A DNA stretch of 64,000 nucleotides from CAZKAP01 sp964552195 (GCA_964552195.1 CAZKFM010000001.1:505342-569341), one strand, 5' to 3'. Counted from the stretch's first letter, positions 53,000-63,013 are shown. Notes: generated by a model from the sequence alone, not told the origin. A program made the numbers and translations.

Positions 53000-54865
53000 T
53001 TACATCAATGCTTCATAATCGCTTACGGTGCCATTATTCATGAAGCACTCGATGATTCTTCTGCCCAGGGGGTCCAGATCCTCGACCAAAAACTGCTCGA
53101 GTTCGGACTTAAAGAAGGTATTGAGAATCTCAGCTCCCTTATCGTAAGCCTCAGTTCCTACCTCTTCCTGCAGTTCTACCTTTAGCAATTCCTTGGGCAG
53201 GTACTTGCCCTCTATACGCATGCTGTTCAGGGCATACCCCAGCAGACTGCAACGGGCCTCTGAAATCTGATCCTCATTGAACCTGGCATTGCCTTTACGG
53301 GCCAGGAACTCGCGTGATACCCACTGCGGCATGAAGCCTGTCCTGTAGGCACCTATATGCTGATTGGGCAACAGTATGTTCTTCACCTTATGAGTTTGCT
53401 GGAACTGCCTTAGGAGCAGATTGGCCTGAGTTACCCGCTTGCCCGTGGCAAAGGGCCAGAAACTCCCTACTCCCTCGCTGGTCAGTCCTATGGTATCGGT
53501 TATGCTAGGGTTAGCATGTCCCCGCGGGGCCACGAGGCGCCACAACCAGGCCAGTGCAGGCGGCAGCAGATGCATCATCCCGACGATTCCATAGGTCGGT
53601 TTTTCCCGCGTACACGGGGGAGTACGTATCCCCATACTGCGAATATCAACATCCACCGAACCGTTGTATACACCTGGGAAGAAGTTTCTGGGTATAATTA
53701 CCCGGGGATTCGGGCAGGGCTTACCAGGCTCGTCCTCAATGTGATCCCAGAGCAGTGCTGTACTCCCGGGTACCGCGTTGATGTTCAGGAACAATAGTGG
53801 TTTTTCGGGTTGAGCAGTGAGTCGTTCCAGTACCACGTCGGTTCCATAGGTCTTTAGGTGGTCCACTCGCACGAACCAGCCATCTTCAGCGTCCATCAGA
53901 TGAATCTTGCCGTTATCGGCCCGTTCCTCATGGGTACGGCAGAGGGCCATATCATCCGTTACCGCTTCCAGGTCGCATGTCCTTGGGAGCTCCAGTTTAA
54001 AGCGTTTCTTCGCCACGACGTTTTCCCCCAGCAGCAGTCGTCCGTCCACCTGCCGATGTGGTTGCTGCAGGATCTCGCTTTTACCTCCACCGCTGGCACC
54101 CTCATGCATAAAGGTGACGACATTGTCGTAAGGGGTTACTACCCGTACGGTGGCACAGTGTGCGGTAATCCATTCTTCTATATTACCCAGGTGAATCAGC
54201 ATGCCATAGACACCTTTTTTGGCGCTGGGGCCGGGATACAGGTTGTAGGAAAACATTTCGTATTGGTCCTCCTGTCTTTCGTGAACCACGACCTGCTGTC
54301 CTTCGAAATGGGTATGCCGAAAGGGCGGTGCTACGTATATAGCTACTTTCGGAACGAAATCTTCAGGCAGGTTATCGGCATCGACTATGCCTTGAAGGAG
54401 TGCGAGCCCTAGTCCGAAGAAACCGGCGTTTGCGGGGATGATAGCGACTCCATCGTATCCGATACCGGGCTGACCTGCGTTGAAATAGAACATGGCGAGG
54501 TCCTGATCTTTCATCCATTCGAAGGTTTCCAGCTTTAGGCTTTCGAATCGGTAACCAAACCGGTCTTCGAATCGTTCCTTATCGGTGGGAAAGTCATCGG
54601 CTATGACCATGCTATTGGGATCTCGCCTCCGTAAATACACATCGGGGTAATTCGCCGAGATGCCGTTCTTGACCCTGGCTACTTCTGCCTCGACATAATT
54701 ACGCCCATCTGGGAGCGGGTAAGCCACCTGGTGGATTTTATCCTTATCTCCGTTAACCGCCAGCTCAACCAACTCGTCCACAGAGGAGGCAACGGTCATG
54801 CTTTTTGCGTTTTTCTTGAGCCAGTCGATGCGCTGCTCGACCGTGAGTTTTTCCAATTCAACCAT
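53000..54865 (-). CDS. DUF4914 family protein with PEP-carboxykinase-like P-loop
   Basis: Large cytoplasmic protein of 621 residues from the ATG at 54865. The phosphate-binding loop HEGASGGGKSE (residues 254-264) and the surrounding order (HLGNIEEWITAHCATV, FFPGVYNGSVDVDIRSMG, GLTSEGVGSFWPFATGKR) relate it to the PEPCK fold. The typical PEPCK catalytic motifs are not preserved, and the length is greater. I assign it to DUF4914; reaction unknown. Single gene. Confidence 0.8.
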   Translation of the reverse strand: MVELEKLTVEQRIDWLKKNAKSMTVASSVDELVELAVNGDKDKIHQVAYPLPDGRNYVEAEVARVKNGISANYPDVYLRRRDPNSMVIADDFPTDKERFEDRFGYRFESLKLETFEWMKDQDLAMFYFNAGQPGIGYDGVAIIPANAGFFGLGLALLQGIVDADNLPEDFVPKVAIYVAPPFRHTHFEGQQVVVHERQEDQYEMFSYNLYPGPSAKKGVYGMLIHLGNIEEWITAHCATVRVVTPYDNVVTFMHEGASGGGKSEILQQPHRQVDGRLLLGENVVAKKRFKLELPRTCDLEAVTDDMALCRTHEERADNGKIHLMDAEDGWFVRVDHLKTYGTDVVLERLTAQPEKPLLFLNINAVPGSTALLWDHIEDEPGKPCPNPRVIIPRNFFPGVYNGSVDVDIRSMGIRTPPCTREKPTYGIVGMMHLLPPALAWLWRLVAPRGHANPSITDTIGLTSEGVGSFWPFATGKRVTQANLLLRQFQQTHKVKNILLPNQHIGAYRTGFMPQWVSREFLARKGNARFNEDQISEARCSLLGYALNSMRIEGKYLPKELLKVELQEEVGTEAYDKGAEILNTFFKSELEQFLVEDLDPLGRRIIECFMNNGTVSDYEALM

Positions 54866-55119
54866 AATAGACACTTCTAAATTTTCAATGAGGACATACC
54901 TCGTATGTTCCACTATATCAATAATTCAGGGTGCAAGTTATGGGTTGTGTGAGGCGAGGACATGACAAATGTCAGGTTCTTCATTAAAAGGAATTATACC
55001 TGTAATAAGGGTTTTGAATGAATGGTTTAGTACGGTAACGGTCGGAACAGGGTTGTTGCGGTTTTGGATACCGGAGTCGTGCGTCTCTATCGAAAATTAT
55101 TTGAATCGCTTAAGCTACT

Positions 55120-55806
55120 TCAGCCTTCTTCCTTTAGTATAAATCCTTTTCCGTGTACATTGACTATACTCAGGTTCGGATCTTTTTTGAGGTGTTTCCG
55201 CAGTCTTGTGATAAAGACGTTCAGGCTTTTTTTCTTAAAGTAATCGTTTTCGCCCCACAGGCTAATGAGAATGGAACGATAGGTACAGATCTCGTTTTTG
55301 TTTAGAGCCAGGTACTTCAGTAATTGATTTTCTTTCAGGGTCAGAGCACTCTCCTCGCCATTATGGACCAGGACCTGTCTGCTGAAGTCCAACTCGAATA
55401 TCCCAATAGGGATGCACTTTCGGGAGGGAGCAGGTTTTTTTATTTCCATTCGGCTGATGATCGCGCGGATTCTGTAAAGTAGTTCTTCCTCGTCTATGGG
55501 TTTTCTCAGGTAATCCACCGCTCCTATGGAGAATGCCTTGAGGGCATCTACTTTCAGGGTCCGGGAGGTCAGGAAAAGGAAGGGCAGGTCCGGGAATTCG
55601 GCTTTGATCTCGGCAGCGAGTTCAAAACCGTCCCGGCCAGGCATCATGACATCGAGTATGGCCAGCTGTACTCCCGTTTTTCGCAAATAGGGGATGACCA
55701 ACAGGGGGTCTTGTATCCAGGTGACCTCAAACTCCTTTAGATTCAGGTATTCCGAGAGCAGGTAGCCTTGGGATTCCTCGTCTTCAACCAGCAATATCTT
55801 TCTCAT
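55120..55806 (-). CDS. OmpR-family response regulator
   Basis: Regulator of 228 residues: receiver domain with EDEES, phospho-acceptor Asp in LAILDVMMPGRDGFE and KPIDEEEL, then an OmpR/PhoB winged helix (TLKENQLLKYLALNKNEICTYRSIL to LNVFITRLRKHLKKDPNLSIVNVHGKGFIL). The ATG at 55806 is preceded by another in-frame ATG at 55812. It overlaps the end of its partner kinase gene, which carries a nonsense codon, so signalling may be lost or rewired. Confidence 0.93.
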   Translation of the reverse strand: MRKILLVEDEESQGYLLSEYLNLKEFEVTWIQDPLLVIPYLRKTGVQLAILDVMMPGRDGFELAAEIKAEFPDLPFLFLTSRTLKVDALKAFSIGAVDYLRKPIDEEELLYRIRAIISRMEIKKPAPSRKCIPIGIFELDFSRQVLVHNGEESALTLKENQLLKYLALNKNEICTYRSILISLWGENDYFKKKSLNVFITRLRKHLKKDPNLSIVNVHGKGFILKEEG

Positions 55807-57076
55807 CTTCATGTGCTCGACTTAACGGTATGCTGATTATAAAGGTAGTGCCAGTTCCTGTAGCACTGCGTACGTTGATTTTTCCACCGGATCTCTGTAC
55901 GATTCTCTGAACGTAATTCAGTCCCAGTCCGAACCCTTTGACCTGGTGTCTGTCTCCTTCCGAAACACGATAGTACTTTTTGAATATTTTTTTGTGTTCT
56001 TCTTCGGGTATACCACGGCCATTATCTGAGATTTCGACGACTGCATTCCGGTCAGTTTTTCTCGCTTTGAGCTGAATAATTGGATTCTCCGAGTACTTGC
56101 GGGCATTGTCGAACAAATTGGACAGGGCGTTGTTTATGTGCTATTCGTCCGCTCGTATCCAGAGGGGATCCGATCCGAGATCGGAACTAAAAGTAAAGCC
56201 CTCCAGCTCAGCCAGCTGGCTGAATTCTTCTGCCCAGCCCATCAGCGATCTCCGGAGATCGAAGGTCTTCATTTCGAAGGCATGTGTCAGATTCTCAAGT
56301 GCCGAGAGCTGCAGGACCCTGTCGATGTGTCCGGTAAGCCGGTCCGTCTGACTGCGTATCAGAGAGAGCAGCGCCTGGTTTTCGGAGCCTTGTTTTTCCT
56401 GAAGAATTTTTGTGGCTAATTGAATGCCGAATACAGGGGTCCGCAATTCGTGGGTCAGGTTATTCAGGAATTCATTGGTGGCCTCGATCTTATGACTTTG
56501 CCAATAATACGTGCGTAAAGCCCAGATAACAGTAATGATGATACCCAGCAAAAACAGTACGCTCGGGTAAATGAGGCCATTGAGTTGAGAATAGAAGTAG
56601 GACCGTAAAGGTTTGAATCTGATATTGAGGACAAACTGTCTGTCAAAAAGTTCGGGCAGGTAACCTTTCAGGGGTACAGGAAAAGATTCGGAGGAAAACT
56701 CGGATTCCTTCCCCGGTCCTTTCAGGTAATAACTGGCATCCCGGGTGCTGAGTTCGTAGCTAAAGTCCGCTCTTAGCCCGTTTTTGGTGAAGGTATCCTG
56801 CAGGTAGTCCCTGAAAAAGTGGCTAGAGGCGTCAATAATGCTATCGCTGCTCGTCCTGAAGTAGGTCGTGTCTTTGGCCAGAGCATTGGCCATCAGGAAT
56901 GTCAGCTGGTTCTTATACGACAACTCTTCCTGAATCTCAGCAGCTGAGAGTTCAATTTTTTCTGAGAACTGCGTACTGGCCAGCTTGAGTCCGACCCTGA
57001 GGTACTTGTACTGGACAAATGCCAGTCCCAGTACAGAGACCACAAAAACAACGATATAGATATTTCTCCTCTTCAC
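55784..57076 (-). pseudogene. Sensor histidine kinase interrupted by an in-frame TAG codon
   Basis: A single 431-codon frame broken only by TAG at 56143-56141. Before it lie two membrane helices (residues about 5-23 and 170-190), a periplasmic sensor of about 145 residues and a HisKA domain with NLTHELRTPVFGIQL. The first part ends WIRADE; directly after the stop the same frame goes on HINNALSNLFDNARKYSEN, the N-box of the ATPase domain, followed by ISDNGRGIPEEE and GFGLGLNYVQRIV. A C-to-T change of CAG (Gln) would explain it. Sequencing error or real loss cannot be told apart here. Confidence 0.85.
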
Positions 57077-57293
57077 TTCCTGATCTCAATTACGCTCTTA
57101 TTTCTCAATTGGAGCATCTATTAAATTAATCATAAGGATTTTAAACCTTCTTTAATCCATTTGAGCCTGCATTTAATCCGGGCGAAATCCGAAGCGTATA
57201 GATTTGGCAGCGACACTGTCGAAAATCGCTCGAACCAGGCATGCTTTCGTTTTCGCAATTGTGAGAAACGGCTGTGCCATAAAAACACGGATT
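57077..57293. other. Intergenic region between broken kinase and decayed outer-membrane gene
   Basis: 217 bases, AT-rich near 57100-57170, holding the divergent upstream regions of both broken genes. No convincing gene or operator seen. Confidence 0.4.
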
Positions 57294-58431
57294 TTGAAAG
57301 TAAATAGTACCCTACTTTGGTTTTTCATTTACGCTTTGCTGGCAGGAAGGTTAGCTGCACAGGGATGTGTGGCCATCAGGCACTTTTCTTCCTGTACAGG
57401 AAATACACTGGAGACGAATCTTCTGGGGCCGGGAGAAGTGATGATCGGCTCAAATTATCGGTATTTTAAGTCTTTCAGGCACTTCAGGGGTGTTTAAGAA
57501 GAGCCCGATCGTGTGGCCAACGGGTCCGAGGTCATCAACCACAATCACTCTTTCGAGCTCACATTGAATGTCGGACTGACCAAACGGTTGTTTGCCGGCC
57601 TCACCTTACCTACCGTTATCAATACCCGATCCTCTCTATATGAGCACGGTCGGGACGAACGCAATACAACCTTTGCCAGAGGAATGGCCGATGCCCGTAT
57701 CGGTCTGGGATACTGGTTATGGGATCCTGAGACCCATCCCAATGGTAATCTGGCCATCGGGTTGGGGCTGAAAATTCCAATCGGGAATTACAATGCCTCG
57801 GACATTTTCTACAACGTGGGTGTGGACGGCAGTTCTGAAGTGCGGCCTGTGGATCAGAGTATTCAACCCGGAGACGGGGGATTTGGTTTCACCTTTGATT
57901 TTCAATGGTATCAGCGTCTAGGAGAAGGCTGGTTCGCCTATGCCGGGGGGCTTTTATTTGTTTAACCCCAAAGAGACCAATGGCATTAGGACCTCCAGAG
58001 AAACCCTCAGTCCCATATTGCAGAACGAGGCGATAATGTCGGTACCGGACCAGTAATCCATACGATCCGGACTGGCCCATTCCCTCAGTCCGGCTTTGGG
58101 AATTTCCCTGGGTATGCGCTACGATGCCATTCCGGTCGAAGACATACTGGGAGGGAGTGACGTTTTTCGTCGACCGGGAAATATACTTTCCGTAGATCCC
58201 GGCATTATGCTCACCCGCGGCAACTGGAACTTTTATCTGAGCGTACCCATAGCCGTTCGACGGGAGCGCCCTCAGAGTGTTACTGACCGAGAAACTGGGA
58301 TCGCTACGGGTAACCCCAGAATTGGTGACGCAGCATTCGCCGATTATGTTCTGAACTTTGGCTTTACCTATCGGTTTGGTTCCAGGAACTCAGATGTAAT
58401 CGAGGTGCAGGAATGGGAGAACATCCCATAG
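57294..58431 (+). pseudogene. Decayed outer-membrane/transporter-like protein gene with three lesions
   Basis: Fragments line up into one protein: signal peptide (LLWFFIYALLAG), QGCVAIRHFSSC, YRYFKSFRHFRG, then TAA at about 57495-57497 in frame, EEPDRVANGSEV to WFAYAGGLL, then one extra base in the T-run near 57953-57957 shifts the frame, FNPKETNGIRTSRETLSPIL to VPDQ, then TAA at 58054-58056 in place of a sense codon, and SIRSGLAHSLSP to FTYRFGSRNS. The start is weak (TTG at 57294). The intact family is a flavobacterial outer-membrane protein of unknown role. Confidence 0.8.
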
Positions 58432-58455
58432 CATTTGGCTAATCTCAATAGTTGA

Positions 58456-59790
58456 TTAGTCTTCGATCAGCTTCTTCTTGCCCGAGCGGAAATTCTTTTT
58501 AATGACCGCCGTATCGTATACCTCACCGAGCGCGGTATAGGCTGTGTAGGTCAGGGTGTTATCCTCGATGTTAATCACCTGGTAGAACTGAGTTTGTTCG
58601 GCAGACCGGTCCAGCGAATACCCCTGGGACATATAGGCCTTCATCTGTTCCCAGTCCAATTCGTACTGCTTGGGGCCGCTTACGGAGGTCACGTATACCG
58701 TACCCAATCGGCCTTTTTTGCCGTAGTCGCTGGATCGCAAGGGCACATGCCCGCGGGTATAGGTGTGGTCGTGGCCGTTGAGTACCAGGTCCACTCCGTA
58801 TTGGTCGAGCAGGGGTTTCCAGGTTTCACGGGCAAACTTGAAATCCCGTCCTTTTGCGGGGGAAAAAATCGAGTGGTGACAGGTGATGATTTTCCATCGG
58901 GCCGTGCAATTTTCCAATTGGCGGATCAGGTAGTCCGTCTGTTCTTCGAGTCGGGTATTGGAATTCAGGACTATGATTCGAATGTCCTGGTAATCCACGG
59001 TATACACCGTTTCGTGCAGTTCCGGGTCAAGTTCTTCCTCCACCGGCAGGGTAAATTGAGGGCGCCACTGTATGGACAGCCTTCGTTCCTCTCCTCTTTC
59101 CGTGGGTCGAAACTCATGGTTACCTACCACGGGGATGGCGGTCCACTGGCTGTGGATAAAGCCTCCGGCCTTATACCATTCCGCCCATTCCCGGTCCTTG
59201 TGTGCATCATTGATTAAGTCTCCCGCATGAATGACGAAAGAGGCGTCCGGAGCGGTCCGATAGGCCATGCGAATAACCCGCGACCAGTGGTTGAGAACGT
59301 CGTTCTGGGCATCCCCGAAATACACAAACTGGGTAGGGGAATAGCCTCTTTTTGCCGTTCTGAATTGTATCCATTCGGACCAGTACTGATCACCATCGCC
59401 CACGCGATAGGCGTATAATTTGTCGGGTATGAGTCCCTCGAATACGGCGCTGTGGTAGTGGACACGGAGTGAGGTGTTTCCCTTGTATAGTCCGAGGTCA
59501 AATTCCTCGGTACGGGCATCTAAAGTCCGGGCCGTCGCAGCAAACTGAGCATTAACCCCCGCTTCAGCGATCTGAGCCACTCCTTTGACAATAGTCGTAT
59601 CCGTCCGCCAGGTAATCGCCCGGCTGGTTGCCGGATCGCCATGGAAGGTGAGCATGAGTCGGTCCGGGTCCTTGCTGGGAATTTCCCAGTGGTGCAGTCC
59701 ATTTTGTTGATGAGTGTGTTGAGCAATTGCCGAAGTGGTGAAAAGTGTGGCAACGACCACTGCAGCCCATAGGGTAGCACAATTATTCAT
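58456..59790 (-). CDS. Purple acid phosphatase-like metallophosphoesterase, secreted
   Basis: Enzyme of 444 residues with a signal peptide (TLWAAVVVATLFTTSAIAQ), an N-terminal fibronectin-like domain (residues about 40-145) and a calcineurin-type core. Metal ligands sit in FVYFGDAQND, HAGDLIND, VVGNHEF, ITCHHSIF and LNGHDHTYTRG, the five-block pattern of purple acid phosphatases. It should hydrolyse phosphate esters in the periplasm or outside. It is convergent with the decayed outer-membrane gene. Confidence 0.9.
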   Translation of the reverse strand: MNNCATLWAAVVVATLFTTSAIAQHTHQQNGLHHWEIPSKDPDRLMLTFHGDPATSRAITWRTDTTIVKGVAQIAEAGVNAQFAATARTLDARTEEFDLGLYKGNTSLRVHYHSAVFEGLIPDKLYAYRVGDGDQYWSEWIQFRTAKRGYSPTQFVYFGDAQNDVLNHWSRVIRMAYRTAPDASFVIHAGDLINDAHKDREWAEWYKAGGFIHSQWTAIPVVGNHEFRPTERGEERRLSIQWRPQFTLPVEEELDPELHETVYTVDYQDIRIIVLNSNTRLEEQTDYLIRQLENCTARWKIITCHHSIFSPAKGRDFKFARETWKPLLDQYGVDLVLNGHDHTYTRGHVPLRSSDYGKKGRLGTVYVTSVSGPKQYELDWEQMKAYMSQGYSLDRSAEQTQFYQVINIEDNTLTYTAYTALGEVYDTAVIKKNFRSGKKKLIED

Positions 59791-59965
59791 AGGTAAGCTG
59801 TTGTGAACTAAAGTTCTGGATTTTTATTGACCCGAATCGTATCCAACTTAGATCTAATTGTTACCACATCTTTATTAATAGTGCCTAGCTGCATCACCTA
59901 AACAATTGCGAGTCAAACGAAGCTCCAAGCTCATGGATGCCAACCGCAGTGCGGGGTTTTATGGA

Positions 59966-61354
59966 TTAGGGCTGAAGGAGATTCGTCATCACATAGATAT
60001 CCTCTATCAGGGGCGTCGTGATTTCCGGATTACCCGAACCCAGGTTAACCGAAGTGATCAACGTCTCTCCGATAATATACCGGCCGAGTAGGTTCCCATC
60101 CTCAGCAAGATGAAGCCCCTCTATGGGGTACCGGCTCAGGTACTTTGCCAGTTCTGGATTGGCATAGGTGGTTTTTAATCCCCATTTGGAATGCAGAATA
60201 AGCGGCTCGCCATCGTCGGACAGGCCTACATAGAGCATCGTATGGCCTTTTAATCCCAGTATGGTTAAGAAGGGAATGCCGTGTTCCCGGATGTACTGAA
60301 TTTTTTCTGCTGCTGTGCCGGTCAAGGTCTGCACGTTGCCTACATCGAGCTGATCCCCAGAGTCCCGGGGCAGCCAGATTCTGAATGTGCTCAGCAAGTC
60401 CCGAATCGTGGAAGAGCAGTCCCGATTTCCATTTTGCCCGCCCCAGCCGTAGGGCCGGCCCAGCAATTCCTCAACCAGGGGCTTCAAGTGGTCCTCGGTG
60501 AGTGCAAAGTCTTCAAAAGCGAGGCTGCTTTTATCGACCTGAGCCGTCAGGAGATGGGCCTGCTGTTTTTCATCTGCCTTGGCGTAGTACACGGTTATCT
60601 GATCGCTGGGTATCGGACTTTCTTCATAAGGCATTAGTATTCCCAGTTTGGCATTGATGGCGTAATGGGAGGCATTGCTTTGCAGACTCAACCGATCCGT
60701 AAGTGGAACCGCGTAGCTGCCGGTGGACCATGCCTTAACAAAGTCATCGCCCGCTATGGCCACATCACGCATGGCGACCCAACCCTTGTAAATCGGACTA
60801 ATCACATAACACCACTGCCTGTCAATTGTGGTGTGTACAAGCAACAGAGGTGTATTCGCCCAAAGATGGGTTTCCTGAAAATAATCGAACGGATATCCTT
60901 CACCTGCTTTGGTATACATGTCAAATCCGGGCTTTTCGGTAGGTAGCCTGCGCAGATCTGTATGCGAAACGAGTATTCCCCTTTTCAGGAAATTCGGATA
61001 GCTCGAAGTGTCTACATTGCTAACGATTTCCTGTCGCAGCCGTTTAGGATGTTGCTTCTTGTTTTCGCCATACCACTCGTCGTCGTTCAGATAGGTTTGC
61101 AGGTAGGAGAGATCCCGGCCCGGAAGGCTATCTGATTCAGCGAGTAAAGTCTTTGGTTCCTTTTGCCAGGGCGCAAAGTAGTTATCGATGAATTCATGTT
61201 GTATTGCGTAGGGAACTCGTAAGGAGGTGTCCGGGTATTGAATTTCGTCTACGGAGTAGGTTGTAATCTCGAGTTCGGTGTTTTCCTTAGATGCGTTCTG
61301 GCATCCGTTAATCAGCGTAAAACTGAATAAGGCCAGTATGATAAGAGGGCGCAT
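59966..61354 (-). CDS. SH3-domain NlpC/P60 lipoprotein (cell-wall peptidase)
   Basis: Protein of 462 residues with a lipoprotein signal (LIILALFSFTLINGC; lipobox LINGC). Residues about 100-290 hold SH3-like wall-binding segments (LVSHTDLRRLPTEKPGFD, WCYVISPIYKGWVAMRDV). The C-terminal NlpC/P60 domain has GRPYGWGGQNGNRDCSSTIRD with the catalytic Cys and LKGHTMLYVGL with the catalytic His. It likely cleaves D-glutamyl-diaminopimelate bonds in peptidoglycan stem peptides. Single gene. Confidence 0.88.
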   Translation of the reverse strand: MRPLIILALFSFTLINGCQNASKENTELEITTYSVDEIQYPDTSLRVPYAIQHEFIDNYFAPWQKEPKTLLAESDSLPGRDLSYLQTYLNDDEWYGENKKQHPKRLRQEIVSNVDTSSYPNFLKRGILVSHTDLRRLPTEKPGFDMYTKAGEGYPFDYFQETHLWANTPLLLVHTTIDRQWCYVISPIYKGWVAMRDVAIAGDDFVKAWSTGSYAVPLTDRLSLQSNASHYAINAKLGILMPYEESPIPSDQITVYYAKADEKQQAHLLTAQVDKSSLAFEDFALTEDHLKPLVEELLGRPYGWGGQNGNRDCSSTIRDLLSTFRIWLPRDSGDQLDVGNVQTLTGTAAEKIQYIREHGIPFLTILGLKGHTMLYVGLSDDGEPLILHSKWGLKTTYANPELAKYLSRYPIEGLHLAEDGNLLGRYIIGETLITSVNLGSGNPEITTPLIEDIYVMTNLLQP

Positions 61355-61653
61355 ATATGATCGCTTTACTTCCCCATAAATATAAAGCCCTTCGTGTACG
61401 GATGGTGAACCTTATTAATTTTCAGATGTTTATCGTAAAAGAAAAGGGTGCTGATTTTATAGAAAATTAAACGACGATTTGCTCCTTCCTGGCGTTAGTG
61501 GTGATCAATACCCCTGGTTTTCGAATCTCTTAAATATCAAATTAGCCTAATTGATAAAGAAAAGCAGATCTCCCTTGGAGCTCTCGTGGTGGCCCTTTTT
61601 TTAGTCCGACTTTCTGGGAGGGTTACACTATTTGATTACATTCGCTTGTCAGT
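61355..61653. other. AT-rich intergenic region before the Fic gene
   Basis: About 300 bases with no convincing reading frame, repeat or RNA signature. Base composition shifts to more AT here and stays so toward the end of the window. Confidence 0.5.
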
Positions 61654-61733
61654 CATGTCGATAAAAAATGTATATTTCGACATGTAAATCGAAAGTGTCG
61701 ATTTAATCGACATGCCCCCTTGTAATGTGTCGA
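61654..61733 (+). promoter_or_regulatory. Array of TGTCGA half-sites upstream of the Fic gene
   Basis: Five TGTCGA/TCGACA half-sites in 80 bases: CATGTCGA at 61654-61661 with its mirror TCGACATG at 61677-61684, the perfect 17-bp palindrome TGTCGATTTAATCGACA at 61696-61712, and TGTCGA at 61728-61733, 4 bases before the start codon. A TATATTTC near 61671 is a possible -7. The layout suggests an operator for cooperative repression, perhaps by the Fic protein's own winged-helix domain. Confidence 0.65.
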
Positions 61734-61737
61734 AATC

Positions 61738-62811
61738 ATGTACGCTCCTGGCAAACCTTATAATAAATTGCCATTACTTCCTCCCAAAACAGAAGTGGAA
61801 ACAAAGGAAGTGCTAAAACAGGCCATTAGGTCATACCGGATATTAGCCGAATTAAAGGGTAGGGCCAACGAAATTCCTAATCAGGCCATTTTGGTGAACG
61901 CCATTACTCTTCAAGAAGCAAAGGACAGTTCCGAAATCGAAAATATAGTTACCACTCAGGATAGCTTGTACCGAGCGTTTTCGGCAAACGTCAACATATC
62001 AGACGCCCAAACCAAAGAAGTATTGCGGTATCGTCAGGCGCTCTGGGAAGGATGCTGGAATCTGGACAAAAGACCCCTATCAACTAATACCTTCATCTCC
62101 ATTGTACAAACCATTAAGGAGAGTACCATGGGGATCCGTAAAACTCCCGGAACCACCGTACAGCATAATGGGAAAGTTATTTACACTCCACCTGAAGGGG
62201 AAGTCTTGATCCGAGACTTATTGAAAAACCTGGAGGATTTTATTCATGCCGAAGACGAACTGGACGATTTGGTGCGTTTGGCGGTTATACATTATCAATT
62301 CGAAGCCATCCACCCGTTTCCGGATGGTAACGGGCGAACGGGCCGGGTACTCAATATGCTTTATCTTGTTGAAAAGGGCTTACTTAATGCACCCATTTTA
62401 TACTTGAGCAAGTATATTATTGAGCATAAAAGCCAATACTACTCAAAGTTGCGGGCGGTAACGGAAAAACAGGATTGGGCTGGCTGGATTCTTTTCATAC
62501 TTGAAGGAATTGAAGTAACCGCTCACTATACCTTAAAGAAGGTTAATGCCATACACGCATTAATGGAACAGACAGTTGAGTTTGCCCGTGAAAATCTGCC
62601 TTCTAGGGTCTATTCGAAAGAGTTAGTTGAGTTGCTCTTTGAACAGCCCTATTGTAAAGTGAAGTTTGTGGTCGATAAAGGCATAGCTAAGCGCCAAACT
62701 GCCTCGGAATATCTTTATGAATTGGAGCAGGCCGGAATTCTATATTCTCAGAAAGTTGGAAAGGAAAACCTGTTTATTAATGAAAAATTATTGGAGATTC
62801 TTAAGTTATAA
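61738..62811 (+). CDS. Fic family protein with inhibitory helix and C-terminal winged helix
   Basis: Protein of 357 residues that transfers AMP (or a related group) to a target. The catalytic motif is HPFPDGNGRTGR at residues 192-203. The N-terminal segment has SSEIEN at 64-69, the S-x-x-x-E-N inhibitory helix that blocks ATP through its Glu, so it is a self-inhibited class II Fic protein. Residues about 290-357 look like a winged helix (CKVKFVVDKGIAKRQTASEYLYELEQAGIL) that may bind the TGTCGA array upstream. Base composition is more AT-rich than the rest of the window, suggesting transfer. Confidence 0.93.
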   Translation: MYAPGKPYNKLPLLPPKTEVETKEVLKQAIRSYRILAELKGRANEIPNQAILVNAITLQEAKDSSEIENIVTTQDSLYRAFSANVNISDAQTKEVLRYRQALWEGCWNLDKRPLSTNTFISIVQTIKESTMGIRKTPGTTVQHNGKVIYTPPEGEVLIRDLLKNLEDFIHAEDELDDLVRLAVIHYQFEAIHPFPDGNGRTGRVLNMLYLVEKGLLNAPILYLSKYIIEHKSQYYSKLRAVTEKQDWAGWILFILEGIEVTAHYTLKKVNAIHALMEQTVEFARENLPSRVYSKELVELLFEQPYCKVKFVVDKGIAKRQTASEYLYELEQAGILYSQKVGKENLFINEKLLEILKL

Positions 62812-63013
62812 ATGAAGCGACTTATAGCTCTCCAAGAAAGAAGTTAGGAATGGAAAAAGGCGCCAAACCTCTTACCTAAACAAGTCCGAATCTTGAAAAG
62901 CTTCAGTCATGCCCCCATCCCTACACCATCAAAATCATATCTCTGTCCAAGAAATAGTGGGCTAGTACACCTGTCTTTTCAACTCGTTTAAACGGTCATG
63001 GTCAATAACTGCA

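Noticed and set aside
53000..54865. True ATP-dependent PEP carboxykinase (pckA)
   Set aside because: The P-loop fits but other catalytic motifs and length do not; DUF4914 is the better assignment.
55784..56116. Stand-alone histidine-kinase ATPase protein
   Set aside because: It is in the same frame as the upstream kinase part and is separated only by one TAG, so it is the second half of one broken gene.
57513..57965. Independent 150-residue gene
   Set aside because: It is the middle part of the decayed outer-membrane gene; its start is an internal GTG and no signal peptide is present.
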